DNA of 64,000 bases. It comes from Mallotus nudiflorus. Taxonomy: Eukaryota; Streptophyta; Magnoliopsida; Malpighiales; Euphorbiaceae. Of the stretch, positions 11,407-23,052 are shown in pieces. A model generated the notes under the pieces. That model was not told the DNA's origin. It made no database searches and saw nothing but the letters and a program-made list of their open reading frames with translations. The stretch lies in contig CANTUR010000049.1 of NCBI GenBank assembly GCA_947683625.1, forward strand, positions 3,946,501-4,010,500, read 5' to 3'. The number at the start of each line of letters is the position of its first letter. Positions within the stretch are counted from its first letter, which is position 1. The position numbers were made by a program, and so were the translations under genes.

Positions 11407-12715
11407 AGATAGCTAAGCCAGATAGCAACAAGAAGAGTTTAGGATGTCATTAATGATAGTGGACTAGAAGAAGAGGAAGAACTAAAGGTAAAAAAAAGAT
11501 TAGGACTTACTAGGGCAACCATTTGAAAAATTTAACTTTAAAGTGAAACATACTACCCCTCCTTTAGTTACTCTCAAGAAGGAGGATATCATACCTTATG
11601 GATGGGGAGAAAAGTTTAATGAAGAAGATGGAATTGTTACTATCCAATTGTTAGATGCACCATGTGTGATGGGGATCAACATATGGTATGACTCTAATGA
11701 GGAATAATCAGTTAGCCATATGACTCAAAATGGGTGAGTGTACTAGCTTGTTGAGAAAGATCTAGTGAAAGGGAAGGAACTACAGAGAAGCTACAAAAGA
11801 GAATGAATCAACCATTCAAGCATAAGAAGATTTAGTCCTGAAATAGGTTAGAAATACTCAAGCTCAAGTTAGTGTTTGGGACCTTTTGATGATATCATAG
11901 AAACATCAAGATGCTTTAGCATGTGCTTTGGATGATGCAAAGAACTCTTCAAACACTACTCCTAAAAACATGATAGCTTCATTACTTTTGAAGCCCAGTA
12001 GTACTATTTATTTTTTTAATAGTGATCTCCCATTAGAAGGGAAAGCTCATAATAGGCCTTTGTTCATCCAAGTGGTCATGAGAGCTAAGAAGACATTGTA
12101 TTTCATGGTTGATGATGGGTTAGCCATCAACGTCTATCCAGCCAAGTTGCTTTATAAGTTCAGGATAGCAGTTGAACACCTTGAGGCATCCAATGTAATA
12201 AAAAGAGCTTATGATGACTTTAAAAAGTAGGTAGTAAGGACTTTTAAGGTTACAATCATTGTCGGGGAGACTGAATTTATTGTAGAATTTACAGTGTTAG
12301 AAATTCCACCCACATTTACTCTATTATTAGGAAGACCTTAGTTCCACCTACTTAAAGGATTACCATCCACCCTGCATCAAAAAATCAAGTTCCCACTTAA
12401 TGGAAAGGTAATCACTATTAAAGCTGAGACTAATGTCTTAGTTGCCTGTATGAATGTAATTCCCCCAGCCTTTTAAGTAGTAGTGATTAATAAAGACTGG
12501 GTTAGTTCAAAGGTTACTGCAATGATGAAGAACATGAGTTACGAACCAGGAACGAGGCTCCAAAAGAAGAAGAATGGGATTTTAGAACTGCTAGAATTTA
12601 AGGGACATACTAGTAAGCATAGACCGGGGCATAATGCAAGCATAAATAAGGGAAATAAGACCACCTTTATCTCAGAAGACCTCTCTAAGTATCAAGGTCA
12701 GCCTAAGGAATAGGA
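11407..12715 (+). pseudogene. Element A aspartic protease region (broken)
   Basis: Around 11575-11706 the frame reads DIIPYGWGEKFNEEDGIVTI and GINIWYDSNEE, the gag-protease linker also seen in D. From 11928 the open frame holds SDLPLEGKAHNRPLFI, then FMVDDGLAINVYPAKLLYKF (active-site region; DDG in place of the usual D-S/T-G), then after a stop FTLLLGRP*FHLLKG, the second protease hallmark (ILGRPW with Trp changed to stop). 12483-12713 is a further open piece resembling the linker before RT. Order and motifs match D 37187-38227. Proteolytic activity is not expected. Confidence 0.75.
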
Positions 12716-13059
12716 ATGCAATAGGAGCTAGGTTTGAGATCTTTATTTATACAATCAGCAGTATAGGGAAGAGATATAGTCACACTAAAGAAGAAGAGAT
12801 TTTTATCACTAAAATTGGGTAGGTCCTATAGAATATAAGAATGTAAGCTGAAGCACCTAGCTATAGTAATATTACAGCTCTTATTGAGTCTATCATAGAG
12901 GATGTTTTATTTGAAGATGTGTTTATTTTTTATGATATATGTATTGCTAATCTATTTGAATTTTTTGATGTAGTAAACTTTAAGTATAATATAATAAAAT
13001 ATGGTTTTACTTGTGTAATTTTTCTTTTGATAATGATGAGAATTTCATTAAACCTTACA
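12716..13059 (+). other. Element A protease-RT spacer
   Basis: No clear domain. It is acidic/linker-like coding remnant by position, comparable with 38230-38930 of D. Confidence 0.4.
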
Positions 13060-13477
13060 TGAGCATTTTTTTACATCCATTCCATTGACACTAAACCATT
13101 TAACATGGGCATGAATGAAAATCCTCACATATTGCATATTTCAAAGGATGTTTCCTTTGAGGAAAAGAGAGAATTAGAAAAAAAATTAATAAAATATTTG
13201 AAAGTATTCGCTTGGAGATATGATGACATGCCCGACATCAACAAAGACATTGCTTAGTATTACAATCGAACCAAAGAAGGGCACAAGCCAATGAAGCAGA
13301 AATTATGAAGGCTGAGGCCATAATGGGCTCAGTTGGTGAAAGAAGATATAGAAAAGCATATCAAGGCCAAATTCCTAGAGGTAGTAGACTATTGGGAGTA
13401 GTTGGCCAATGTTGTTCTAGTGCCTAAGAAGGATGGGAAAGTAAGGATTTATATAGACTATAGGGATTTAAACAAAT
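13060..13477 (+). pseudogene. Element A reverse transcriptase, N-terminal part
   Basis: Reads SIDTKPFNMGMNENPHILHI, LIKYLKVFAWRYDDMP, then FLEVVDYWE*LANVVLVPKK and DGKVRIYIDYRDLNK, the start of the Ty3/gypsy RT palm. The sequence stops exactly after YRDLNK at the insertion of element B (TSD CAAAT at 13473-13477) and resumes at 20730 with ACPKEDFSLPH. In D the two halves are contiguous as DFRDLNKACLKDDFPLPH, confirming the interruption. Confidence 0.85.
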
Positions 13478-14612
13478 TATTAGTGTCAATTATTGCATAG
13501 TTTTTCTATTTAATTTCCATAGGATTTATTAGTATTTATTTATATTTTATTATTTATAATTAGCATTTTAGTTTATTAGTTTAGTTTTATTTCCTTTTTA
13601 GTTTCCTAGTTAATTTATGCATTCTTGGTATATTTTTGTAGGAATTTTGTTTTCCTAAAGAGTTCGGGATTTAAGCCAATAATTAAGGAGTTGTTTTATG
13701 AAGTTATTTTCCTAATTGAAGAAGGTTATAAAGGAGAAAAACTACTATTTTTTCCTTGGATGAATTTTGCATTATTTTCTTTACAAATAGAGAATTTTAG
13801 CTCTAAGTTATAGAGAGCCATTTCAGGGATTGAAGAGCTTAACATGGATTAAAGATTGAAGCGCGCTTAAACGAGTTTTATCTATTCTTTTTCTTCTTCA
13901 TTTTCTTGTTATTTTCTTTATGTTTGTAATTCTTTTTAAAGCCATGTTTGGCTAAAATATTTTTAGGGTTTAGGCTAAGAGTAGCTATTCTATGATGTGA
14001 TTGAATAAAAATTTATTACTTTGATTTTTAGTTAATTCTTTGTGTTGAGCTTAATGTCTTGTTATCATTCTAGGCCTATTTGATTGCATGTTTATGGGTA
14101 AATTAACCAATTAGAGTTAGGGATATTTATCAGCTTAAGACTTATAGGACTTAGACTATGTGACCACAAGAGTAGGTGAGCTACTCGGGGGACCATGATA
14201 GTAGGCAAGGTCTACAGTGGTAAACTAATTATTAAGAAACTTAATGAGTTTTGATTAACTTATTAACCATGAGAGTAGGTTAAACTTTAATCATAACTTA
14301 CTTAATTAAACTTGAGAGAGTCCTTAGGTATTTTAGAGCAATTACCTTCAACTGAAATCAAGGTGTTTAATAATTAAATGTTCATGATCTGATTGGAATA
14401 GTGAAACTAATCTTAAGCTCTATATAATTATCATTTGATTTTATTTTAATTTTAGTTATTTAGATTTATTTTTTGATTTTCTTAATTACTTTATTGATTT
14501 ACTATCTAGAAAATAAGTAGAAATATTAGTATTCAATATTCAATCTTCATGGGAACGATATCTTTTGTACTATAATTCATGATCCTTGTGCTTATGGGTT
14601 TTGAACACAACA
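13478..14612 (+). repeat. Element B 5' LTR
   Basis: Begins TATTAGTGTCAATTATTG (3' copy TGTTAATG, so G-to-A at base 2) and ends GAACACAACA. Contains the same landmarks as the 3' LTR: TATGATGTGATTGAA, TGTGTTGAGCTTAATG, GACCATGATAGTAGG. The promoter region reads TTTACAAATAGAG where the 3' copy has TCTATAAATAGAG. Confidence 0.88.
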
Positions 14613-14618
14613 AGTTTT

Positions 14619-14636
14619 TAGCGCCGTTGCTGGGAA
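14619..14636 (+). other. primer-binding site of element B
   Basis: TAGCGCCGTTGCTGGGAA, a three-mutation form of TGGCGCCGTTGCCGGGGA, the tRNA-Asp site typical of Athila elements, seven bases inside the LTR end. Confidence 0.85.
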
Positions 14637-14725
14637 TTAGTAATATTGATATTAATTTAATTTTTACTTTTTTTAGACTAGTATTTTTCTTTTAGTCTTA
14701 CTTGATTTTCTTTTTGATTTTTTAG

Positions 14726-16300
14726 ATGACTTCCTAGTTTATGAACATTCAATCTAAGAGAACAAGCTTGTAAAAGATTAATTTTGAAATTGAGAAGTTG
14801 TGCAAGAAGAACTAAAAGGAAAAGTATGCAAAGGACAAGCCACAATGGCTGAAGATCAAGTGGCTCAGCAAGTTGGCATTCATGCTCTTTAAGAGTACAC
14901 AATGTCCTACCTAAAGGACAACCAAAGTAGTATTGTGATTCCAACCATTGAAACTTATAACTTTGAGATTAAATCGATGATCATTCAAATGGTTTTGCAA
15001 TTTCACTTTAAAGGTTTACTAAGTTTTGTGACACATTTAAGATGAATGGGGTTAGTCCATATGTAGTAAAGCGTAGGTTATTCCCTTTCTCATTAAGTGA
15101 TAAGGCTAAGTTTTGGTTGCACATTCTAGCACCATAATCCATCACATCTTAGGATATGTTGTTAAAGGAAATTTTAGGCAAATATTTTCCACTAGGCAAG
15201 ACAGCAAAATTTAGAAAAAAAAAATTACAATCTTCCCTCAACAAAATGGTGAATCTTTATATGAAGCATAGGATCAATTTAAGGACTTGCAACGTCAATG
15301 CCCACACCATGGAGTCCCTCAATGGTTTTTTATTCAAAAATTCTACCAAGTACTCATTAAACTGATGAGGATCAGCATAAATGCCATAGCTTAAGGCTCA
15401 TTTATGAGTAAGACACCCAATGATGCATACAACTTACTTAAGACTATGGCATCTAATAACTATGAATAGTAAGGAGAAAGAAGGACACCAAAGAAAGTTG
15501 TAAGAATGCATGAGGTAAATGGGTGGAATCTTCTTAATGCTAAGATTAACATGCTCATAAAGAAATTAGAAGCTACCTCCAAGCTATCTAATCCAAGGAC
15601 TGGCTACTCTCATGAATATTATAGAGGAGGTCACTTAACTATAAAGTGCTAGAGGGGTTTTACTTCTAAAGATCCTCCAATTGAGCAACTCAATGCTCTC
15701 AATAACTTTGAAAGAAGTCAAGGGAACCCCTACTCCAACACATATTACCTGGGATGGCACAATCACCTTAACTTCTTATGGTTTAATCAAGTAGAGGTGT
15801 AAGACAGCATCTAAGGATTCAAGCAGCCCTTACCTAGTTTCCAATAAATGAACACTTTCCATCCACAACATGACAATAAGCTTAATCTTAAAGACATGAC
15901 AAAGAAGCTTCTTAAGGATCAAAAGGAGCAAAAGGAGGCTATCATAAATCTAACATCTCAAGTTGCATCTTAATTTGCATCCCAAGCATCTCAAATTAGT
16001 CAACTTTTTATGCATGGAAAGATGTTAAAGAATCAAATTTCTTCACAAGCTAGTGCCTTTAATTTTTGACAACTAAGTAACCTTCATAGTTAACCAGAGA
16101 ACCTAAGAGAGCATGTGAATGCAATAATGCTTTAAAGTGGAAAACAACTACTTGAGGTGGGAATCAAAAGGAAGAAGAGGAGGTTGTAAAGGATGTTTAA
16201 AAAGAAGAAAAATAGACTAAGCAATATATTAAAGACAAGGAATTAAAGAAAGAATAGGTGCTTAAAACTATCACTCCACCACTACCATTCCCTTAATAAC
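14726..16300 (+). pseudogene. Athila-type gag (broken)
   Basis: From ATG 14726, with many frame changes, the Athila gag signature is readable: FEIKSMIIQMV (14955-15000), KMNGVSPYVVKRRLFPFSLS (about 15040-15100) and DKAKFWLHILAP*SITS*DM (15100-15155). The open frame 15156-15365 continues with LGKYFPLGKTAKFRKKK. Later come TPNDAYNLLKTMASNNYE (15415-15465), GNPYSNTYYLGWHNHLNF (15720-15775) and LREHVNAIML*SGKQLLEV (16100-16160), the stretch preceding protease in this lineage. A knuckle-like HEYYRGGHLTIKC is degraded near 15610-15650. Gag would form the particle; this copy cannot. Confidence 0.82.
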
Positions 16301-16361
16301 AACAAAGGAGCTAACATGATAAGCAATTTGGGAATTTTTCAAGGCATTTCAGTAGCTTAAA

Positions 16362-16876
16362 TTGAACATTATGATTTTGGATGTCATTATGTTGATGCCT
16401 TCATATGTGAGGTTCCTCAAAGACATCATTACTAATAAGAGAAAGTGGGAAGATCATGAAACCATTCCTATTAATGAGGAGTTCAATACAGTCATTCATA
16501 ATAAGCTTCTACAAAAGCTTAAAGATCCATGGAGTATCACTATTCCTTACACTATTAGAAAAGAGTTAATAGGTAGGTCTTTATATGATTAGGTGCAAGT
16601 GTGAGCATAATGCCTTTTTCTTTTAGCAAGCACCTAAACATTGGTGAGCCACAACCAACAATGGTGTCATTATAGCTAATGGATAGGTCCATCATCTATC
16701 CTTATAGAATCCTAGAAGATATGCCTAATAAAGTTGGCGATTACTATGTGTTAGGAGATTTCATCATTTTGGAGATGCAAGAGCACCACCAAATTCCAAT
16801 AATTTTGGGTTGTCTTTTCCTTACTATCGCTGGTGCAATTATTGATGTCAAACGTGGAAAAATTATTCTTATATTA
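16362..16876 (+). pseudogene. Athila-type protease remnant
   Basis: 16362-16590 reads MPSYVRFLKDIITNKRKWED and LLQKLKDPWSITIPYTI, the conserved Athila segment just before the protease active site; the DLGAS active-site block is frameshifted away after 16592. 16679-16876 reads DRSIIYPYRILEDMPNKVGD and IPIILGCLFLTIAGAIIDVK, the C-terminal protease half (usual ILGRPFL has become ILGCLFL). No RT follows; after 17160 the sequence passes into the 3' non-coding zone. Confidence 0.8.
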
Positions 16877-17399
16877 TAGAAGAAAAAGTAGAGTTTGATG
16901 TATTTAAAATGCCACATAAATCTTCATTAGTGACTTCATGTTTTAGGGTGGATGCAGTTGAGGTTTGTGCTAAGGATGTTCTTCCATAAGTTCCTAAAAA
17001 GCCACTTAAAACATGCCCTATTTATGATACTAAGGAGGTGAAGTATCAAAAAAAGTTAACAAGAAAAAGGGGCCTCTAGAGAAAAATATAAAAGAGTGGC
17101 GAATTAAAAGTGTTGTAAAGGATATAAATTTTAAGAATTTTTCATCTTCCCTTCAAGTGTCAAGTAAATGAGCTTAAGTGGGGGAGGATTATTCTTTAAT
17201 TAATCCTCCCTAAGTGAAGATCTGGTATTAAGGTTAAGCTAATGACCTTAAATTGGCACTAGTTAGGAGGCAACCCAATATTTTCTCTCAATTCTTACTT
17301 TTCTTTTGTTTTCTCCTTTATTTTTCCTTTATTCATCTTTTTTTAATATTTTTAACTTAGGATCATCATGCATGAAGAAAGGAGATGAAATGGTTAAGG

Positions 17400-17930
17400 T
17401 ATGCTAGTTTGAAGGGATCACACAACCATGTCACTGGCCATGCTCAGGTATATATCATTTTGATTATTTTTCTATTGGGAAACATGGCCATGACATGGTC
17501 ATGTTTTTTATTATGTCCCAACATCCATTTTGCCCAGAAAGTAGTACGATTTCACACATGGTCATGTGCTACCCGTGCTAAATTGATAGCAACTTAAAGT
17601 TTTAGACAGAAGCAAGCACGCACTATAACATAGCCACAACATTACCATGTCACAAGACTAAAAATATGGCATGGCTTGCCATATGGCCTCAACATGGCCG
17701 TGTCATGCAACCTATTTTTGGTGTTGAAAAAAAGAAGAAATTCTTGATGAACATGTCTAGTTGCACGACCGTACTCACAAGACAAAATTTTTTATTCCAG
17801 GCAATTGTAAGCACAACCTACCACATGTCCTCAACAAGACCATGTTGTTAAGAGAGAAAAATTTCAAACTTAGGTTGTAGACAACATGGATTGACACATG
17901 GTTCATAGTATGGTTGTGTCATGCCAACAT
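17400..17930. repeat. irregular CATGGCCATG-type palindromic repeats
   Basis: At least ten scattered occurrences of cores such as AACATGGCCATGACATGGTC, CACATGGTCATGTGC and CAACATGGCCGTGTCATGCA, spaced irregularly. Similar motifs occur at 3370-3523 and 60190-60300. Confidence 0.6.
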
Positions 17931-18020
17931 TCATTTCTTTAAAAACAATTATGTTGATAGGGTTGTTAGCCCACTAACATTAGGCACCAAATTTTTTCCT
18001 TTTCTTACATTGACTTTTTT

Positions 18021-18021
18021 C

Positions 18022-18092
<71 letters not shown>

Positions 18093-18103
18093 TAGTAGTA
18101 GTG

Positions 18104-18136
<33 letters not shown>

Positions 18137-18138
18137 CT

Positions 18139-18204
<66 letters not shown>
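18021..18204. repeat. compound microsatellite (ATT)n(AGT)n(ATT)n
   Basis: An ATT run, then a central block of mostly AGT with single ACT and GGT units, then a second ATT run. ACTAGT marks both junctions, giving the array a symmetric look. Confidence 0.95.
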
Positions 18205-18205
<1 letters not shown>

Positions 18206-18639
18206 TCTCATTTTATTTTTTTAGGGATTTAAATGGTAGTTTAGAATTTTTTAATGTTGCATTAAGCATTATTTTCTTTATTATTAATGACAATTATTTA
18301 ATTTTATTTAGGGATTGCATGAATTTTAGGCATAATTTTTCAATATATACATTTAAAAAGCAATTCTATTTTTTGCTTTGTATAGTTTGCTCTTAATTTT
18401 CATGAATTTATGCTTAGTTTAGTTATATGTTTATTTATTTAGTTTTTGTTTTATTTTGTTTAGGTGATGTTCTTAGTTCTTGATCTCTAACGTGCTTATC
18501 AATTTCCCAACACCACAAAGCGAAGAGTGGAGCATCACACTAGGGGAGTATTAGTTTTATTTTTTTTCCCATTAATTCTTTTAATTTTATTAGTTTATTT
18601 ATTCTTTGTGCATTTATTTCATCATTTCACATTGAGGAC

Positions 18640-18670
18640 AATGTGAAGTTTAAGTTGGAAGGGGGGGGGG
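18640..18670 (+). other. internal polypurine-like G tract of element B
   Basis: AAGTTTAAGTTGGAAGGG followed by a run of G, 3' of ATTGAGGACAATG. It resembles the secondary polypurine tract seen in Athila elements, about 0.9 kb before the LTR. Confidence 0.5.
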
Positions 18671-19567
18671 CATTTGCATGTATTTCACATTTAGTTATAT
18701 TTTATTTTTATACTTTTATCTTTTATGTTATTTTAATTTTGTTTGTTAGAATTTTATAATTATATTTTCTTTTTCATGTTAGCATATACATATTTAAATT
18801 CTTGCCCCCTATCCTCATGTTTCATAATATTTTGTTAATGCCTAATTTGTGATTTTTAAGTTAGGTTGATATTTGTGGTCAAAGTCTTTTGAAAATTTAA
18901 TGAACCTAATGCTTGATTTTGAGTGATTGAATTTTATGAGTTGATAGTTGAGAAAAATGATAATAAGTGATACTCAATTTTTGATTCTTAGTTGATCCTT
19001 GAGTTTAGCATATGAAATGGTAGCTTCATTAAAAAAAAATATCTCTTTTAATAAGGAGCAAATATTTAAATTACAATCTTCATATACTTTGAATCTACTC
19101 TAGTGCTCTAAACAGAGTAAGAATATCCAAAGGGACCCACTAAATGGTACCTATATTTAGTAGTGCAGGAACAGTAGGGGAATACTAAGAGTGGGAAGAT
19201 TTGTTAAAGAGAGTAAAAAAAAAAAGTAAAATGGAGTATAAAATGCACTTGCACGCAAAAAAAAAAGTTGTTGTTATCTTTTATGTGTTAGAATTTAGGG
19301 GTTGCTAAGGGTTGAGTGAGTAGTATTAGTTGCTTTCATTTTTCTAGATTGTTAACTTGTAATGTTTTGAAAATTCAACGGTTAAGTTTACTTTTCACTC
19401 GGTAAAGCTTACATTTTTAACCTTGAATTATTAATTTCATTTCGAGTCATAATTTTTGATTTAACTAAAGATTATGGGGGATAGACAAGTTAAAGTTTGT
19501 CTATGTGCTAAATTTGTTATGATGATAAGTGTCCTCATGTGTTTGCTTGAGGACAAGTAAAGGTTTA

Positions 19568-19581
19568 AGTGTAGGGGAATT
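19568..19581 (+). other. polypurine tract of element B
   Basis: AGTGTAGGGGAATT directly precedes TGTTAATG, the 3' LTR start, after TTGAGGACAAGTAAAGG. It would prime plus-strand DNA synthesis. Confidence 0.7.
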
Positions 19582-20729
19582 TGTTAATGTCAATTATTGT
19601 ATAGTTTTTCTATTTAATTTATATAGGATTTATTAGTATTTCTTTATATTTTATTATTTATAATTTGTGTTTTATTAGGATTTTAGTTAATTAGTTTAGT
19701 TTTATTTCCTTTTTAGTTTTCTAGTTAATTTATGCATTTTTGGTATGTTTTGTAGGAATTTTATTTTCTTAAAGAGTTTAGGATTTAAGCCAATAATTAA
19801 AGGGCTATTTTATGAAGTTATTTTTCTAATTAAAGAATGTTTTAAAGGAGAAAAACTATTGTTTTGGTCCTTGTATGAAATTTTCTTTATTGTCTCTATA
19901 AATAGAGAATTTTAGCTCTAGGTTATAAAGAGCCATTTTAGGTATTAAAGAGCTCAATAAGGATTGAAGATTAAAGCACGCTCGAATGAGTTTTATCAAT
20001 TATTCTTCTTCTTCATTCTCTTGTTATTTATTTTATGTTTGTAATTCATTTCAAAAGCCATGTTTGACTAAACTCTTTTTAGGGTTTAAGCTAGGAGTAG
20101 CTATTCTATGATGTGATTGAACACAAGTTTATTAATTTGAATTTTAGTTAATTCTATGTGTTGAGCTAAATGCCTTGTTATCATTCTAGACATGTTTGAT
20201 TGCATGTTTATGGGTCAATTAACCAATGAGAGTTAGAGAAATTTATCAGCTTAAGACTTATATGACTTAGACCACTCAACCACAAGAGTAGGCGAGCTCT
20301 TCTGGGGACAATGATAGTAGGTAGGGTCTATGGTGGTAAACTAATTATTAAGGAACTTAATGAGTTTTCATTAACTTTTTAACCATGAGAGTAGGTTAAA
20401 CTTTAATCTTAATATACTTAATTGAACTCAAGAGAGTCTTTAGATATTTTAAAACAATTACCCTTAGCTGCAATCAAGGTGTTTAATATGTAAGTTTTTA
20501 TGATATGATTGGAATACTGAAACTAAACCTAAGCTCTATGTTTTTATGATTTGATTTTCTTTTAATTTTAGTTGTTTAGATTTATACTTTGATTTTCTTA
20601 ATTAATTTATTAATTTGCTAGGTAGGAACATAAGTAGAAATATTAATATTCAATATTAAATCCTCATGGGAATAATATCTTTTATACTATAATTCATGAT
20701 CTGTGCACTTGCGAGTTTTGAAGACAACA
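19582..20729 (+). repeat. Element B 3' LTR
   Basis: Begins TGTTAATGTCAATTATTG and ends GAAGACAACA. Same landmarks as the 5' LTR, with many substitutions and small indels between the two copies. Confidence 0.88.
19897..19904 (+). promoter_or_regulatory. TATA box in the B 3' LTR
   Basis: TATAAATA in the context GTCTCTATAAATAGAGAA, a standard plant LTR promoter position. The 5' LTR copy is mutated (ACAAATAG). Confidence 0.6.
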
Positions 20730-20959
20730 CAAAGCATGCCCAAAAGAAGATTTCTCTTTGCCTCACATATATGTTTTCATTGATAATGCTACCGCATGTG
20801 CCATGTACTCTTTTATGGATATATTTTTAGGATACAACCAGATTCTTATGGCAATCATCGATAAAGTAAAAACCACATTTATTATTGGATGTGGGACATA
20901 TTGTGATAGGGTGATGCCTTTCAGTTTGAAGAACATAGGTGCAACTTATCAGAGGATGG
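20730..20959 (+). pseudogene. Element A reverse transcriptase, middle part
   Basis: Continues the RT from 13477: KACPKEDFSLPHIYVFIDNA, YSFMDIFLGYNQILM (the FMDGYSGYNQI block with the palm Asp), TFIIGCGTYCDRVMPFSLKN and IGATYQRM. It is open from 20758 to 20959, only 230 bp, caught between insertions B and C. The frame continues after C at 23053 as MATIMFHDMIHKEVEVYV, so C split the codons of QRMAT. Confidence 0.88.
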
Positions 20960-23052
20960 TATAGATGGTGGGATTTAGCACATGCCTAAGTATATTACAA
21001 CTGTGACTCTTTTTAAGCTCAAGGCTTTAAAGGATACACTACTATATCATAAAGACATAGCATGGAGATGAGGAGTTGCCACCCAAGGTAATAACTAGGA
21101 CAACTAATGAGTGGTGGTAACTCGATTCTTTAAAAGAAAGTTAGCACCACAACCAGGAGATTTTGGACACGAAATATTAAATTCTTTTAGTCTCATATTC
21201 TTTTAGAATTAACTTAATAATTACTATATTATTCCCAATTTACATGCAATTTATATTAAACCCTTATTTTACAATAAATTCCAAGGCAACTAATCTCATG
21301 AAAAGCATATAAACAATGTATTCATAAAGCGAAAAGACATCCCTAAGTTAGTCTAATCTACATTTATTTTAATTAAAGTTAGCTAATTCTACATATTTTT
21401 ATTTACAAGTGAAATGGAAACTAAAGGTGGGCCTATTCTTTATTTATATTAGTGAGCCTAAGTCTACATTTTTAGTTTAAAGATAGTGAGCCTAAATCTA
21501 CTAATTTTTAAAAGGCTTTAAATTAGTGAGCCTAAGTCTAATTGATTTTAATTAAATGAAGTGATCCTAAAGTCTATAAATTATGAAAGAATGCTTTAAT
21601 GGGCTTAGCTAATGTCTAAGTCAATTTTATTAACTAAAAGTGGGCCCATATTTAAATGGGCCTAATTTAATTTTAAAGTTAAGTAAACCTAAAAAAAATT
21701 TTAAGAGCCTATTATTAATGAATTAAAACCTAAACATGGGTTTAGGGCCCAAAATGCACAAAATAAACAAACAAGCCCAAATAACAACTTAAAGCAAATA
21801 ATCAATCAAACAAACTTTTAGTAATAACTAACCCTAATTCAATTTACATGTAATCTAAAAATTACTATTGCCACAATTGATTTTATTAGGATTTTACCCA
21901 ATTGAACCTAATTTACTAATAAATTATAAAGTTCAAAAAATTAAATGGGTTTTACTATTATCCCACTATTGGGGCTATTAAAACCTATGTACAGTAAAAA
22001 CTAAAACTAAAACTAATTAATACAACCCATAAATAAAATACATAACACAAATACCATAAAAAATAATAAAAACATAGAAACATATAAAACAAAAAACTAT
22101 ATGATTTAACATGGGTTATTCTATAGCATTCCATGGATCTTCTGGATTTTATTTTAAATGTGTTCACCCATGGCTCAAGTTGCTTCCAACATCATCAATA
22201 AAAAACAAAAGAAACAAAAATAATTAGAATAGAAATAAGGAGTGAAGAAATGGAAATAAAATAAAAATTAAATTAGAATAAAGAAAAGAAAACAAGAAAA
22301 GGGATAAAGTGTGATGTAGTAATGATTTGCTCCTCAGAGTCTTATTTGATTCATCGTGTTAAATAGAACCTATCAATTTGATTTTTTTCTTCTTTGGCTT
22401 AAACTACCTTAAGGACATTTTTTTTGAAAGAAAATAACGTGAAAAGAAGAGTTTTTTTTGGAATTTTTTTTATCTGTGCCTTTTTGAAAAAAAAAAAAAC
22501 CTCCATTGAAAGTCCTATAGGTTTTTTATATAAAAGGAAGAAATGTAACCTCTTGTGATTTGATAATCACAAGAGATTAAATTTAAAAAAAATTATTTTT
22601 ATTTAATAAACAATGCTTATTAAGATAAAATTTTATTTACATTATTCTTAAAACCTTTTTATTTATTTTCTAAACAATCAAAATTGGGAAAATTATTTTT
22701 TAAAAAAAAAAAACTGTGCAGGACTTGATTGGTGGTGTGGAATTTTGACTATGAGTGTGTATTTCTAGTCAAAAGTACATAATTTCTATCAGAATTATGC
22801 ATTTTGGATCGGAATTACATAAGTCTGATTGGTGATTTCTCTTCTTTACTTTTAATTATAAAATGAGCCTTAAAAGAATCAAAACTTTTCAATTAGGTCA
22901 CTAAAGAAAATGTTACAAATAAGTCCCTAAAAAATACAATTAAGCCTTAAGATTGAAAAATCAATATCCGTAGACCTATTTGTAACAAATATTCATCATT
23001 GGAGTCCTATGTCACACCCATACTCTAATCATCCCAAAATTGGGTGCTTATA
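20960..23052 (-). mobile_element. Solo LTR C (same family as element D), minus orientation, in A RT
   Basis: On the minus strand it begins TATAAGCACCCAATTTTGGG (canonical TGTAAGCACC) and ends GCTAAATCCCACCATCTATA, matching the D LTRs end to end: the plus strand near 21010-21170 mirrors D 35190-35376 (CCTGGGTGGTGACTCC, GGCCTTGAGCCTAAACAGTG). TSD is GATGG (20955-20959) and AATGG (23053-23057). No internal element sequence, so it is a solo LTR left by LTR-LTR recombination. Confidence 0.88.

Larger units (their letters stand above)
16877..19567 (+). other. Element B 3' non-coding zone
   Basis: A short coding-like tail (to about 17165) is followed by GAGCTTAAGTGGGGGAGG and GGCACTAGTTAGGAGGCAAC, usual in Athila 3' regions. 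The zone then holds CATGGCCATG-type repeats (17400-17930), the compound ATT/AGT microsatellite (18021-18204), and the block ATTGAGGACAATGTGAAG with a G-run (18632-18670). At 19098-19200 it has a segment related to one in element A (50905-51120). No reliable coding sequence. Confidence 0.7.
13478..20729 (+). mobile_element. Element B: Athila-like gypsy element without RT/integrase, nested in A
   Basis: Two direct LTRs (13478-14612 and 19582-20729), an Asp-tRNA-type PBS, gag and protease remnants, then 2.7 kb of non-coding 3' sequence and a polypurine tract. TSD is CAAAT (13473-13477) and CAAAG (20730-20734); the interrupted RT codons show CAAAG was original. No RT, RNase H or integrase can be found between the protease (ends about 16876) and the 3' LTR, so it is a non-autonomous or deleted derivative. 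LTRs differ at many positions by eye, so the insertion is old. Confidence 0.88.

Noticed and set aside
17914..18396. 160-codon open frame rich in Ile and Ser
   Set aside because: It is the translation of the ATT/AGT microsatellite and its flanks in element B; no protein family.
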